From assembly GCA_021443845.1 (NCBI GenBank), contig JABUTA010000004.1, forward strand, positions 1 through 41,083: a stretch of DNA of 41,083 bases, written 5' to 3'. Below, piece after piece: positions 7,366 to 15,520 of the stretch; position 1 is the first letter of the stretch, and every line of letters begins with the position of its first letter. The DNA is from Parasporobacterium sp. (GTDB lineage Bacteria > Bacillota > Clostridia > Lachnospirales > Lachnospiraceae). Under the pieces are notes generated by a model. It did no database searches. It was not told the DNA's origin and saw nothing but the letters and a program-made list of their open reading frames with translations. The position numbers and the translations under genes are program-made.

Positions 7366-8547
7366 TTATCTGTGGATTTCCTCGGCGATCACCGCTGCAT
7401 CCTTTGCTGCGTCCATTCCTCCGCCGAACTTGTACACATCGAACCAGGTTTCATCATCCGGCAGTACGAATACATGAACAGTTGATACATCCTGCCCGTC
7501 TACGGCAAATCTGGCATTACCGGTTACGGACTCTGCAAGCATCTGCAGCTTGTTTCCGTCTTTATCAAATGCCACCACAGGAGCTGCCTTGCCGGTAATA
7601 GAGTTCTGATAATCTGCATATATACTGCATAACGTGTCATCATCAGCATCAGGATACATTTCTCTGAGGCATTCAACTGTATACGGGTCAATTTCATCTA
7701 TGGATGAAACAACTATTTCAGGAGCCTGCCTGTAAGCATATACTATTACCTGATACGGAGTCACAACCACTCTGTCCAGAGCCATTCCGGATGATTCTTT
7801 TCCTGAATTTACAGTGTAGGATGCATTTTCATCTATGTGAAGAGGTATGTCAAATTTCCATTCTCCGTCTGTCCAGAAGCTTGCTCCGGTGTATTCCTGA
7901 TATTCCGATCTGGCATCATCATAACCTATTCCGTGTATGGTGATGACAGCAACAGTATCTCCTGTTACCCCATCCGGAGCACTGTTATTCAGATCCAGCT
8001 TTACAACGCCTCCCACCGTGTTGTCTTCCAGATTGCCCTCGAGGATCAAGCTTGTATCTGCATCCGAGTTGCTGCTTCCTTCAACCTGCCATTCCATATT
8101 CACATACATGTAGCCCGGGTATGCCATATTGGAAAGATCCCATTCACGTCCTTCTATTGCCATGGCCAGGTATATCGAATAACCGTCACTGTATACCTCT
8201 GAGGCGGTTACCTTTATGCCGTTGTTTTCAGCAGTGTATGTTTCCGAACCGTTTTCAAGAACAGTGGCCTTGTCGGCAAATTCTCCTGAATATGAAAGTT
8301 TGTCTTCTGTCTGTAAAAATATATTTCCTATAAGAGGGATTTTTGATGCCAGCACGGGATTGATGGCTCCCAGAGCCCCTATTCCCAGCACTGCTGCTGC
8401 TGCAATTGATGCGGCTGCGGTTAATATTCTTCGTTTTATCTTCATTATCTTGCTCGGCCTCCTTCTTCTGACCAGTCTGATATCTTCATCCGATATTTCA
8501 GGAGCAAGGGCAGCATTTAATATTTCATCCAATCTGTTATCGGTCAT
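7366..8547 (-). CDS. DUF4179 membrane protein, probable anti-sigma factor
   Basis: The 393-aa protein has a short basic cytoplasmic N-terminus (about 40 residues), one membrane helix (about 41-66), and a large extracellular part of the DUF4179 type, beginning with the hallmark ASKIPLIGNIFL segment just after the helix. Such proteins are commonly encoded directly after ECF sigma factors and act as their anti-sigma or sensor partners. There is no zinc-finger ZAS motif. The ATG at 8547 has GGAGG upstream and overlaps the sigma gene by 11 bp, indicating translational coupling. The external domain probably senses an envelope signal; which one is not readable. Confidence 0.82.
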   Translation of the reverse strand: MTDNRLDEILNAALAPEISDEDIRLVRRRRPSKIMKIKRRILTAAASIAAAAVLGIGALGAINPVLASKIPLIGNIFLQTEDKLSYSGEFADKATVLENGSETYTAENNGIKVTASEVYSDGYSIYLAMAIEGREWDLSNMAYPGYMYVNMEWQVEGSSNSDADTSLILEGNLEDNTVGGVVKLDLNNSAPDGVTGDTVAVITIHGIGYDDARSEYQEYTGASFWTDGEWKFDIPLHIDENASYTVNSGKESSGMALDRVVVTPYQVIVYAYRQAPEIVVSSIDEIDPYTVECLREMYPDADDDTLCSIYADYQNSITGKAAPVVAFDKDGNKLQMLAESVTGNARFAVDGQDVSTVHVFVLPDDETWFDVYKFGGGMDAAKDAAVIAEEIHR

Positions 8548-9076
8548 ATCCTAGTTCCTCCAGTTTTTTCTTAAGAATTGTTCTGGCAGTATGCATGCGT
8601 GACTTTACGGTGTTCTCGGGTATGTTCAGTACCCCGGCTATTTCATTGATCTTCAGATCCGCACAGTAATGCAGGTATAAGGGAAGCCTGTATTTCTCAT
8701 CCAGTGAGGCAACCAGCCTTCTGACAGTCTCGTTCTGCTCTCTGCTTACCAGTATGTCTTCAGGTCCCTCATGACTGCTCATATCTGTGCTCTGTACTCC
8801 TTCTTCATTTAACTCGTCCAGACTTCCTGTGGGAGCCAGTCTCATGCGTACTGCGTGTTTACGTTTTCTGTTTTTCCAGAGAAGTATGCACATAGACAGG
8901 GCGTAGCTTTTTATATTCTGCGCAGCATCAAGCTTATGCCTTTTTTCCGATAGTCTGAGCATCACATCCTGATAAAGATCATTTCCCATATCCTCATCCC
9001 AGGCAGTCATCCGGCAGAATCTCAATATGTCCTTTCCGGAGGTCATTATGAATTGTTCAAACTGTTTCTGTGTCAT
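8537..9076 (-). CDS. ECF sigma-70 family RNA polymerase sigma factor (second pair)
   Basis: This 179-aa sigma factor has region 2 around residues 15-75 (ILRFCRMTAWDEDMGNDLYQ) and region 4 around 120-175, with INEIAGVLNIPENTVKSRMH as the helix-turn-helix. AGAAGG precedes the ATG. It overlaps the DUF4179 partner gene by 11 bp. It differs in sequence from the sigma factor at 6662-7180, so the two adjacent systems are not a recent duplication. I see no convincing -35/-10 pair in the upstream 100 bp. Confidence 0.9.
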   Translation of the reverse strand: MTQKQFEQFIMTSGKDILRFCRMTAWDEDMGNDLYQDVMLRLSEKRHKLDAAQNIKSYALSMCILLWKNRKRKHAVRMRLAPTGSLDELNEEGVQSTDMSSHEGPEDILVSREQNETVRRLVASLDEKYRLPLYLHYCADLKINEIAGVLNIPENTVKSRMHTARTILKKKLEELGYDR

Positions 9077-9414
9077 AACCGGTGTCCTTCTCTTGTCACT
9101 TAAGGTTTTGCCCTTACACCTGTATATTGTCCCGGGCAGGGGAAAAGTTCGGTGGGACTGAAATTTTTCTGCAATTATTCTAATATTACATGCTGCCAGA
9201 CCATATAATTTACTTAATGTATTATTTTTTAATAGATTAAGTAAAGGATAATAAAGCCTTATCGGCAGAAGGAAGTATGAGTATGGATCAGGTCCTTAAA
9301 TATTGGCGGATGTATTTTTATTGCCTAAAAGCACACGAACCTCTATTACGAATCAATGAAGAAAACCATCGAAAGCAGAGTAGAAAAGGGAGTGAAAAAG
9401 AATGAAGAAAAGCG
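9077..9414. other. AT-rich intergenic region with a perfect inverted repeat
   Basis: This 338-bp stretch has no conserved gene. TTTACTTAAT (9209-9218) and ATTAAGTAAA (9236-9245) are perfect inverted arms around a T-rich loop. A 42-codon ORF with a ribosome binding site follows on the plus strand. The base composition is more AT-rich than the neighbouring genes. Confidence 0.4.
9277..9405 (+). CDS. Possible small protein, 42 aa
   Basis: A plus-strand ATG at 9277, preceded by AGAAGGAAG, opens a 42-codon ORF that ends in TGA. The product is basic and aromatic at the N-terminus (MSMDQVLKYWRMYFY) and charged at the C-terminus. It resembles nothing I know. It could be a small expressed protein, a gene remnant, or chance. 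It is tail-to-tail with the cyclase gene. Confidence 0.25.
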   Translation: MSMDQVLKYWRMYFYCLKAHEPLLRINEENHRKQSRKGSEKE

Positions 9415-10014
9415 TTAAATCGGGACAGTTGTCAGCACCGCCCGGCAGGGTGCACCGTCAAAGCCTGCCAGTTTAAGAGGTGCGGCATATAAAATATACT
9501 TTCCTTCTGGAACTTCATCCAGGCATATGCCCTCCAGAATGACAACCTCCTTTTCCAGGAGAATCCTGTGCACCTTCATAGGGGCGTCCTCCGGTCCTAC
9601 TGTCTGGGATTCATTTCCCAGAAGTAATATGCCTGCCTGCACAAATGCCTGTGCCGCAGCTTCACTTACAACTGCATTGCCTTTAATAAGAATTCGTTTG
9701 TCGCATCCGTCTCCGGCAGCTGCCGCCTGCTGCAGTATTTCGGCTGCACCCTCAGCATTCACTGTTCCTGTGTGTTCTGCCACATATGCGGGACCGATTA
9801 CTGAATCCAGGGGAATCTTTTCTATAGTCTTACCACCATCAATAAAATGATATGGTGCGTCAATGTGGGTCCCGTTATGGGCGCACATGCTGAAAGCAGA
9901 CAGATTGCATGGGCTGCCTTCTGAAATACGCATCAAGGTTTCTTTCTTCGGTGCCGGATCTCCCGGATACACTCTGCAGGATAAAATTTCCTGTGAAATA
10001 TCATATATCTTCAT
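9415..10014 (-). CDS. Cyclase family protein (KynB-like metal-dependent hydrolase)
   Basis: The 199-aa protein carries the family motif HxGTHxDAPxHF (HNGTHIDAPYHF, about residues 46-57), which binds the catalytic metal in arylformamidase and related cyclases. The family hydrolyses small amides or lactones; N-formylkynurenine is the best known substrate, but many clostridial members have other roles and no other kynurenine-pathway gene is here. The gene stands alone between the AT-rich gap and a large structured repeat. TGAGGT lies upstream of the ATG. Cytoplasmic, as no signal peptide is visible. Substrate unknown. Confidence 0.85.
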   Translation of the reverse strand: MKIYDISQEILSCRVYPGDPAPKKETLMRISEGSPCNLSAFSMCAHNGTHIDAPYHFIDGGKTIEKIPLDSVIGPAYVAEHTGTVNAEGAAEILQQAAAAGDGCDKRILIKGNAVVSEAAAQAFVQAGILLLGNESQTVGPEDAPMKVHRILLEKEVVILEGICLDEVPEGKYILYAAPLKLAGFDGAPCRAVLTTVPI

Positions 10015-10109
10015 TATCGCATTACCTCACATATGTCAGCATTATATCTCGAAAGTGTCCGCAGCGGTACTTTTTCTTTAGGTATGTGGGGATGGTCTGA
10101 CCTTTTCTC

Positions 10110-10294
10110 TTTTATCGTATAAGGCCACGGAATGCTTCGCAGCTTCGCTGCTTACGCATTCCTGCGGTACTCGTGCTCCCGGTCCTACGGACCTTCGCAC
10201 TCGTGCCGCTTGGCGTCGCTAAAGCCCCCCTCACAGCATTCTGAGCGAGCTCAATGCTGTGAGGGGGCTTTGCGACTGGCCTTATACGATAAAA
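10110..10294 (-). repeat. Structured intergenic element, copy 1 (185 nt)
   Basis: Perfect 18-bp terminal inverted repeats (10110-10127 and 10277-10294, TTTTATCGTATAAGGCCA) enclose three hairpins. Read on the minus strand: hairpin 1 is a long stem capped by GAGCTCGCTCA; hairpin 2 is GTGC-GAA-GGTCC/GGACC-GGG-AGCAC; hairpin 3 is GGAATGC/GCATTCC enclosing GCAGC-GAA-GCTGC. The last 43 nt before the terminal repeat (10123-10165) match copy 2 at 41013-41055 at about 37 positions. The element abuts the T-tract of the gap terminator. It has no convincing ORF and matches no RNA family I can name. Confidence 0.85.
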
Positions 10295-10326
10295 ACACCG
10301 ACCACAACCCGAAGTCATGACCGGTG
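10291..10326 (-). terminator. Terminator of gap
   Basis: On the minus strand CACCGGTCATGAC pairs with TTGTGGTCGGTG (with G-T wobbles) around a TTCGG-type loop, followed by TTTTTA. It lies 37 bp after the GAPDH stop. Its T-tract is shared with the outer end of the structured repeat. Confidence 0.75.
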
Positions 10327-10363
10327 CCTTTGGCAATAATTATGAAATTGGAATACTTATCGA

Positions 10364-11383
10364 TTATTTTGTGATAAGTTCTGAGAAGTATCTGATTGTT
10401 CTGCACATGTTAGATGTGAATGAGCTTTCATTGTCATACCATGAAACAACCTGTACTTCTGTCTTTCCGTCACCAGCTTTGATTACGCTTGTCTGTGTAG
10501 CGTCGAAAAGTGATGCATATGACATACCGATGATATCACTTGAAACGATCTGATCTTCGTTATATCCGAAAGATTCGTTGCTGTACTTCTTCATCTGAGC
10601 GTTGATCTGATCAACTGTAACTTCACCGTCAACAACTGCTGTAAGGATTGTTGTAGAACCTGTTGCTACAGGAACTCTCTGTGCAGCGCCGATGAGCTTG
10701 CCGTTAAGTTCAGGAATAACAAGACCGATAGCCTTAGCTGCGCCTGTTGAGTTAGGAACGATATTAACTGCTGCTGCACGTCCTCTTCTCTGGTCACCTT
10801 TTCTGTGTGGTCCGTCAAGGATCATCTGATCGCCTGTGTAAGCGTGGATGGTCATCATGATACCTGACTGGATAGGTGCAAGGTCATTGAGTGCCTTAGC
10901 CATAGGTGCTAAGCAGTTTGTTGTGCATGATGCTGCAGAGATGATATCGTCTTCAGCTGTAAGTGTGTTGTGGTTTGTATTGAAAACAACTGTAGGAAGG
11001 TCATTTCCTGCCGGAGCAGAGATGATAACTTTTCTTGCACCTGCAGTAATGTGAGCCTGTGCTTTTGCCTTTGATGTGTAGAAACCTGTGCATTCAAGAA
11101 CTACGTCTACATCAAGTTCGCCCCAGGGAAGCTTGGAAGCATCTGCTTCTTTGTAGATTTCGATTTCTGTACCGTCAACGATGATTGAGTGGTCAGTGTT
11201 TGAAACCTTGTCAGCAAGTGCGTAACGTCCCTGTGTTGAATCATACTTAAGAAGGTATGCAAGCATTTCAGGGCTTGTAAGGTCATTGATAGCTACGATT
11301 TCATATTCAGCATCACCAAACATCTTTCTGAATGCTAAACGTCCGATACGGCCAAAACCGTTGATTGCAACTTTTACTCCCAT
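10364..11383 (-). CDS. gap: Glyceraldehyde-3-phosphate dehydrogenase, type I
   Basis: GAPDH oxidises glyceraldehyde 3-phosphate to 1,3-bisphosphoglycerate with NAD in glycolysis. The N-terminal Rossmann motif is [15 protein letters not shown]. The catalytic cysteine lies in [12 protein letters not shown], and the substrate-binding block [12 protein letters not shown] closes the protein. At 339 aa the length is standard. AGGAGATC precedes the ATG. The codon use is strongly biased, as expected of a highly expressed gene. It is monocistronic, with its own promoter (11452-11480) and terminator; no pgk or tpi follows. Confidence 0.97.
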   Translation of the reverse strand: MGVKVAINGFGRIGRLAFRKMFGDAEYEIVAINDLTSPEMLAYLLKYDSTQGRYALADKVSNTDHSIIVDGTEIEIYKEADASKLPWGELDVDVVLECTGFYTSKAKAQAHITAGARKVIISAPAGNDLPTVVFNTNHNTLTAEDDIISAASCTTNCLAPMAKALNDLAPIQSGIMMTIHAYTGDQMILDGPHRKGDQRRGRAAAVNIVPNSTGAAKAIGLVIPELNGKLIGAAQRVPVATGSTTILTAVVDGEVTVDQINAQMKKYSNESFGYNEDQIVSSDIIGMSYASLFDATQTSVIKAGDGKTEVQVVSWYDNESSFTSNMCRTIRYFSELITK

Positions 11384-11451
11384 TTTTGATCTCCTATTCT
11401 GTTCGGCCGGTTCAGTGCCGGTCGGTTGTAAATTATTGATTTAACGCCCTT

Positions 11452-11480
11452 ATATTAGTATTTTTAAAAAAATGTGTCTA
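11452..11480 (-). promoter_or_regulatory. Promoter of gap
   Basis: On the minus strand TAGACA (11480-11475) and TAATAT (11457-11452) are 17 bp apart, with a T-rich spacer. This gives a leader of about 60 nt that contains a short CCGG-rich inverted repeat. Confidence 0.55.
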
Positions 11481-11555
11481 TTAGCATAAATTCCAAACTT
11501 TTGTTAACTCGCATAATTTTTATGGTAAAAATTGCACCATATTGCACAATAGAAT

Positions 11556-11601
11556 AAAAAGCCTCCCGGCAGACAGTTCTGATAACCGCCTGACCGGGAG
11601 G
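11556..11601 (-). terminator. Terminator of the transhydrogenase operon
   Basis: CCTCCCGG (11562-11569) pairs with CCGGGAGG (11594-11601). The stem extends by CAG/CTG past one bulged base. On the minus strand it is followed by CTTTTTATT. It lies 47 bp past the stop of the 702-aa subunit gene. Confidence 0.85.
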
Positions 11602-11647
11602 TCTGTTTTCAAATGTGCATTAATGCTTTCACATGAGCACGATCATT

Positions 11648-13756
11648 TTATTTTTCAAGGATCTTCAGTGCACCTGTCGGGCATGCATCTGCGCAGAGAT
11701 GACAATCCCTGCACCCTGCAATAACCGCAGGATCATTGAATTCAGGTTTGATTACTGACTTGAATCCGCGGCCTACCAGACCTAAGATACCCTTCTTTGC
11801 GTTTTCATCGCAGGTACGGATACAGAGGTTGCACAGGATACACTTGTTCTGGTTTCTTTCGATGGCAACCAGCTTCTGCTCAACAAATCCGGTATGCTTC
11901 TCGCCTGCCATACGCTCAGGCTTAATATCATTCTGACGTGCACAGAAGATGAGACGGCAGTCATTATAATCATGGCATCCGCATTCAAGACAGCGTGCAG
12001 CTTCTCTGATAACCTCATCACCGGATTCAAAGCCCAGATTAACCTCCTTAAAGTTGGTCTTTCTGTCTTCAGGTGAACGCTTAGGCATCTTAATACGGTC
12101 GATCTTTTCTCTGCCTTCAAGCTCTTTCTTAACTACCTCTTCATCCCTTTCAGATACGTAAGGCTTCTTATAAGGAATGATTTCACCGTTAAGATAAGAA
12201 TCAACAACTGCTGCTGCCTTGCTGCCTTCGCCTATGGCGGAGATAGCAATGTCGGCGCCCTTGTTGGTAGCATCACCTATTGCAAATATACCTTCAACGC
12301 TGGTTCTGAAGGTTCCCTCATCAGAAGCGATGGTGCCCTTACGTGTAAGTTCCAGCTCTTCAAAACCTGTCGGATCAAGTTTCTGACCGATAGCTGCGAT
12401 AACAGTATCCACATCCAGAATCTCAAATTTGCCTTCTACGGGAACAGGGCTTCTTCTGCCTGAAGCATCAGCCTCTCCCAGTTCCATAACCTGAAGCTTT
12501 ATCTGCTTAACCTTACCGTTTTCGGAAATGATCTCTGCCGGATTGGTAAGGAATTTGAAGGTTACGCCTTCTTCAATGGCCTCGTCGATTTCCTCTTCGT
12601 CGGCAGGCATCTCGTTTCTGGTTCTTCTGTATATTACATATACATTTTCTGCACCGAGACGTACTGCAGTCCTGCAGGCATCCATTGCAGTATTGCCGCC
12701 GCCTACTACAGCCACATTCCTGCCGATGTTGATCTCACGGGTAAGCTTGCCTTCTGTGCTGTATGGGTCAACTGCCAGGGCAACGTCTCTCAGGAAGTCG
12801 ATGCCTCCCAGTACGCCCTCAGCATCTTCTCCCGAACATCCTACAGAAGAGCTCTTCCATGCGCCGGACGCAACTATGACTGCATCATATTCCTTACGAA
12901 GGTCTGCCAGAGAAACTGCTTCTGCGGCATTTTCAAATGCTGCCGGGCTGTTTGTCAGACCCACCCGGACATTATTTTTAAATACAACACCCAGGTTGGC
13001 TATCTCTGCAGCTTCCCTCTGTACTATCTTCTTAGGAAGACGGTACTCAGGAATACCGTAGCGGAGCATGCCGCCCATTTCAGGCATCGCATCATATATA
13101 GTGGCATCATGTCCCTTTAATCTCAGGGCAAATGCCGCTGTAAGTCCTGCAGGACCTCCGCCTATTACTGCAACCTTCTTTCCTGTTGAAGGAGCGGTCT
13201 CCGGCACATAGGTTTCTCCTGCCAGATCCTGATCAGCTGCATAGTATTTAAGATAAGCAATGCTCAGAGGCTTCTCTACCAGTCTTCTTCTGCAGGCCTT
13301 CTCACATGGATGCGGGCATACACGGCCTATAGATGCCGGAATCGGATAAGTTGACTTGATGATCCTGATGGCACCGGTGTAATCTCCTCTGGAGATAGCC
13401 TTAATGTAGCCCTGTACATCGGTTCCTGAAGGACAGTTCAGAGAACATGGTCCCTTGCAGTCTCCGTCATGGTCGCTCATCAGCAGTTCAAAAGCAACCT
13501 TTCTTGCTCTTTTTACTCTTTCTGTTTCTGTGCTCAGTACCCAGCCGTCTGCAGGTGATGTGGAGCATGCTCTCATAAGCTTGGGAAGACCTTCTCCTTC
13601 AACCAGACATACGCCGCAGGCACCGTAATCCTTTACGCCTTCAAAATGGCAAAGGGTAGGTATGAACACTCCGTTTTCTGAAGCGATCTTCAGAATGCTG
13701 TCGCCTTTATTTCCAAGGCATTCTTTTCCGTTTATTGTAATCTTGATCTGTTCCAT
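11648..13756 (-). CDS. stnA: NADP(H)-dependent FAD/Fe-S subunit of a Stn-type bifurcating transhydrogenase
   Basis: The 702-aa subunit combines several electron carriers. Residues 1-70 form a NuoG-like [2Fe-2S] domain (CHFEGVKDYGACGVC, then RACST). A Cys-rich linker (GDCKGPCSLNC) and the GltD-type cluster site CPHPCEKAC follow. Residues about 190-500 are an NfnB/GltD-like oxidoreductase with FAD motif VIGGGPAGLTAA and NADP motif VVGGGNTAMDAC. The C-terminus has more Fe-S sites (CILCNLCIRTC, CRDCHLCADACP). Together with the NuoF-like and NuoE-like subunits upstream, this matches the Sporomusa-type Nfn (StnABC), which couples NADH, NADPH and ferredoxin. No hydrogenase catalytic domain is present. 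Subunit naming follows that family; activity is inferred. It starts 12 bp after stnB with AGGGGGAG upstream. Confidence 0.82.
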   Translation of the reverse strand: MEQIKITINGKECLGNKGDSILKIASENGVFIPTLCHFEGVKDYGACGVCLVEGEGLPKLMRACSTSPADGWVLSTETERVKRARKVAFELLMSDHDGDCKGPCSLNCPSGTDVQGYIKAISRGDYTGAIRIIKSTYPIPASIGRVCPHPCEKACRRRLVEKPLSIAYLKYYAADQDLAGETYVPETAPSTGKKVAVIGGGPAGLTAAFALRLKGHDATIYDAMPEMGGMLRYGIPEYRLPKKIVQREAAEIANLGVVFKNNVRVGLTNSPAAFENAAEAVSLADLRKEYDAVIVASGAWKSSSVGCSGEDAEGVLGGIDFLRDVALAVDPYSTEGKLTREINIGRNVAVVGGGNTAMDACRTAVRLGAENVYVIYRRTRNEMPADEEEIDEAIEEGVTFKFLTNPAEIISENGKVKQIKLQVMELGEADASGRRSPVPVEGKFEILDVDTVIAAIGQKLDPTGFEELELTRKGTIASDEGTFRTSVEGIFAIGDATNKGADIAISAIGEGSKAAAVVDSYLNGEIIPYKKPYVSERDEEVVKKELEGREKIDRIKMPKRSPEDRKTNFKEVNLGFESGDEVIREAARCLECGCHDYNDCRLIFCARQNDIKPERMAGEKHTGFVEQKLVAIERNQNKCILCNLCIRTCDENAKKGILGLVGRGFKSVIKPEFNDPAVIAGCRDCHLCADACPTGALKILEK

Positions 13757-13768
13757 GACTGCTCCCCC

Positions 13769-15520
13769 TTACATCACCTGTACAGCGCCGAACTTACAGT
13801 TCTTTATGCACTGGCCGCATTTGATACATTTTTCATTGTCAATAACATGAGGAGTCTTAACCTGACCTGTGATAGCTGCTGCAGGGCAGTTCCTTGCACA
13901 TAATGTACAGCCCTTACATTTATCAGCATCAATGGTAAATGTCAGAAGATCTCTGCATTCACCTGCAGGACATCTCTTTTCACGGATATGAGCATCATAC
14001 TCGTCTCTGAAATATCTGATGGTTGTAAGTACAGGGTTCGGAGCTGTCTGTCCCAGACCGCATAAAGCACCGTCCTTGATGGAAATGCAGAGCTCTTCAA
14101 GAAGTTCCACATCCCCTTCCCGGCCATTGCCTTCAACTATACGGGTAAGGACCTCAAGCATTCTCTTGGTGCCGATACGGCAGTGAACGCATTTGCCGCA
14201 GCTTTCCTTGGATGTGAAATCCAGGAAGAACTTGGCCATACCTACCATACAGGTGTCCTCGTTCATTACAACCATACCGCCGGAGCCCATGATGGCGCCT
14301 GTTGCACCGAGAGCCTTGTAATCGATGACAGTATCAAGGAGATGCTCCGGAATACATCCGCCGGATGGTCCGCCCATCTGAACAGCTTTGATCTTCTTAT
14401 CATCACGGATACCGCCGCCGATGTCGAAGATAACGTGTCTTAAGGTCTGTCCCATAGGGATTTCTACCAGACCGCCGCGCTTGATCTTGCCTGTAAGTGC
14501 AAATACCTTGGTGCCCTTGCTGGTTTCTGTTCCCATAGCTGCGAACTTATCACCGCCGTTTAATATGATCCATGCAACATTGGCAAATGTCTCAACATTA
14601 TTGATATTGGATGGCTTCATCTTATAGCCTGCTGCTGCAGGGAACGGAGGCTTAAGACGAGGCATACCACGCTTGCCTTCCAGGGATTCTATAAGGGCAG
14701 TTTCTTCGCCGCATACAAATGCACCGGCACCTGCCATATATCTGAACTCGCATGAGAAATCAGTTCCCATGATATTCTTTCCGATGATTCCCTCTGCTCT
14801 GGCCTGGCTGATGGCATTATTAAGGTTGATGATAGCCAGAGGATACTCTGCTCTTACGTATACGATAGCCTCTGAAGCACCGATGGCATAGGCACCGATA
14901 AGCATACCTTCTATAAGCGTATGAGGATCGGATTCGATAACTGCTCTGTCCATGAATGCACCCGGGTCACCCTCGTCAGCATTGCAGATAAGATATTTTT
15001 CTTCGCCTTTGGACTGTCTTGCAGCATTCCATTTGAACCATGTAGGGAAGCCTGCACCGCCTCTGCCTGCGAGACCTGATACCTTTATCTCTTCAATAAC
15101 TTCTTCAGGAGTCATGGTCTTCAGCACCTTTTCAAGAGCCTTGTAACCATCCCTTGCCTTATATGAACCGATGTCTGTAGGATCGATGATACCGCAGTTC
15201 CTGAGTGCGATACGTGTCTGCTGCTCCAGGAAGGATGCATCATCATCGGAAATAAACAGGTTGGATATTCTGTCCAGTTCCCCTGCTCTTACTGCATCCA
15301 CTATGGCTGCAGCATGATCCTCCGTAACATGAACAAGTCTTTTTACCAGTTCATCACCTTCGTAAACATCAATGATCGGCTCAAGGAAGCACATACCGAT
15401 ACAGCCTGTGCTGCCCAGTTCGAAGGTGTCATTTTCATTCATAAGAGCCTTTATGGCTGCATAAGTCTTTCCTGCACCTGCAGCAACACCGCAGGAGCCC
15501 TGTCCAACTACTAATCTCAT
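13769..15520 (-). CDS. stnB: NuoF/HydB-like NADH-binding subunit of the Stn-type complex
   Basis: The 583-aa subunit holds the NADH and FMN site of the complex. The order is: a thioredoxin-like N-terminal region (residues 1-90), the 51-kDa NuoF domain with GLAGRGGAGFPTWFKW (about 150-165), an SLBB domain, a [4Fe-4S] site SCGKCVHCRIGTKRM, and two C-terminal ferredoxin motifs (CKGCTLCARNCP and CIKCGQCIKNC). This is the HydB architecture known from bifurcating hydrogenases and from Stn. In the N-terminal region I see one Cys in GSCGVAAGA and two in GCIGMC, one fewer than the four needed for a classical [2Fe-2S] site. The ATG overlaps the stnC stop by 4 bp. Confidence 0.9.
   Translation of the reverse strand: MRLVVGQGSCGVAAGAGKTYAAIKALMNENDTFELGSTGCIGMCFLEPIIDVYEGDELVKRLVHVTEDHAAAIVDAVRAGELDRISNLFISDDDASFLEQQTRIALRNCGIIDPTDIGSYKARDGYKALEKVLKTMTPEEVIEEIKVSGLAGRGGAGFPTWFKWNAARQSKGEEKYLICNADEGDPGAFMDRAVIESDPHTLIEGMLIGAYAIGASEAIVYVRAEYPLAIINLNNAISQARAEGIIGKNIMGTDFSCEFRYMAGAGAFVCGEETALIESLEGKRGMPRLKPPFPAAAGYKMKPSNINNVETFANVAWIILNGGDKFAAMGTETSKGTKVFALTGKIKRGGLVEIPMGQTLRHVIFDIGGGIRDDKKIKAVQMGGPSGGCIPEHLLDTVIDYKALGATGAIMGSGGMVVMNEDTCMVGMAKFFLDFTSKESCGKCVHCRIGTKRMLEVLTRIVEGNGREGDVELLEELCISIKDGALCGLGQTAPNPVLTTIRYFRDEYDAHIREKRCPAGECRDLLTFTIDADKCKGCTLCARNCPAAAITGQVKTPHVIDNEKCIKCGQCIKNCKFGAVQVM

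Noticed and set aside
10110-10294. Retron or integron attC interpretation of the structured elements
   Set aside because: No reverse transcriptase or integrase gene is in the window, and the core-site patterns of attC are not visible.
10112-10336. ORFs across the structured repeat (also 10132..10320)
   Set aside because: They run through hairpins and terminal repeats of copy 1, and the translations are low-complexity shadows of the palindromes.
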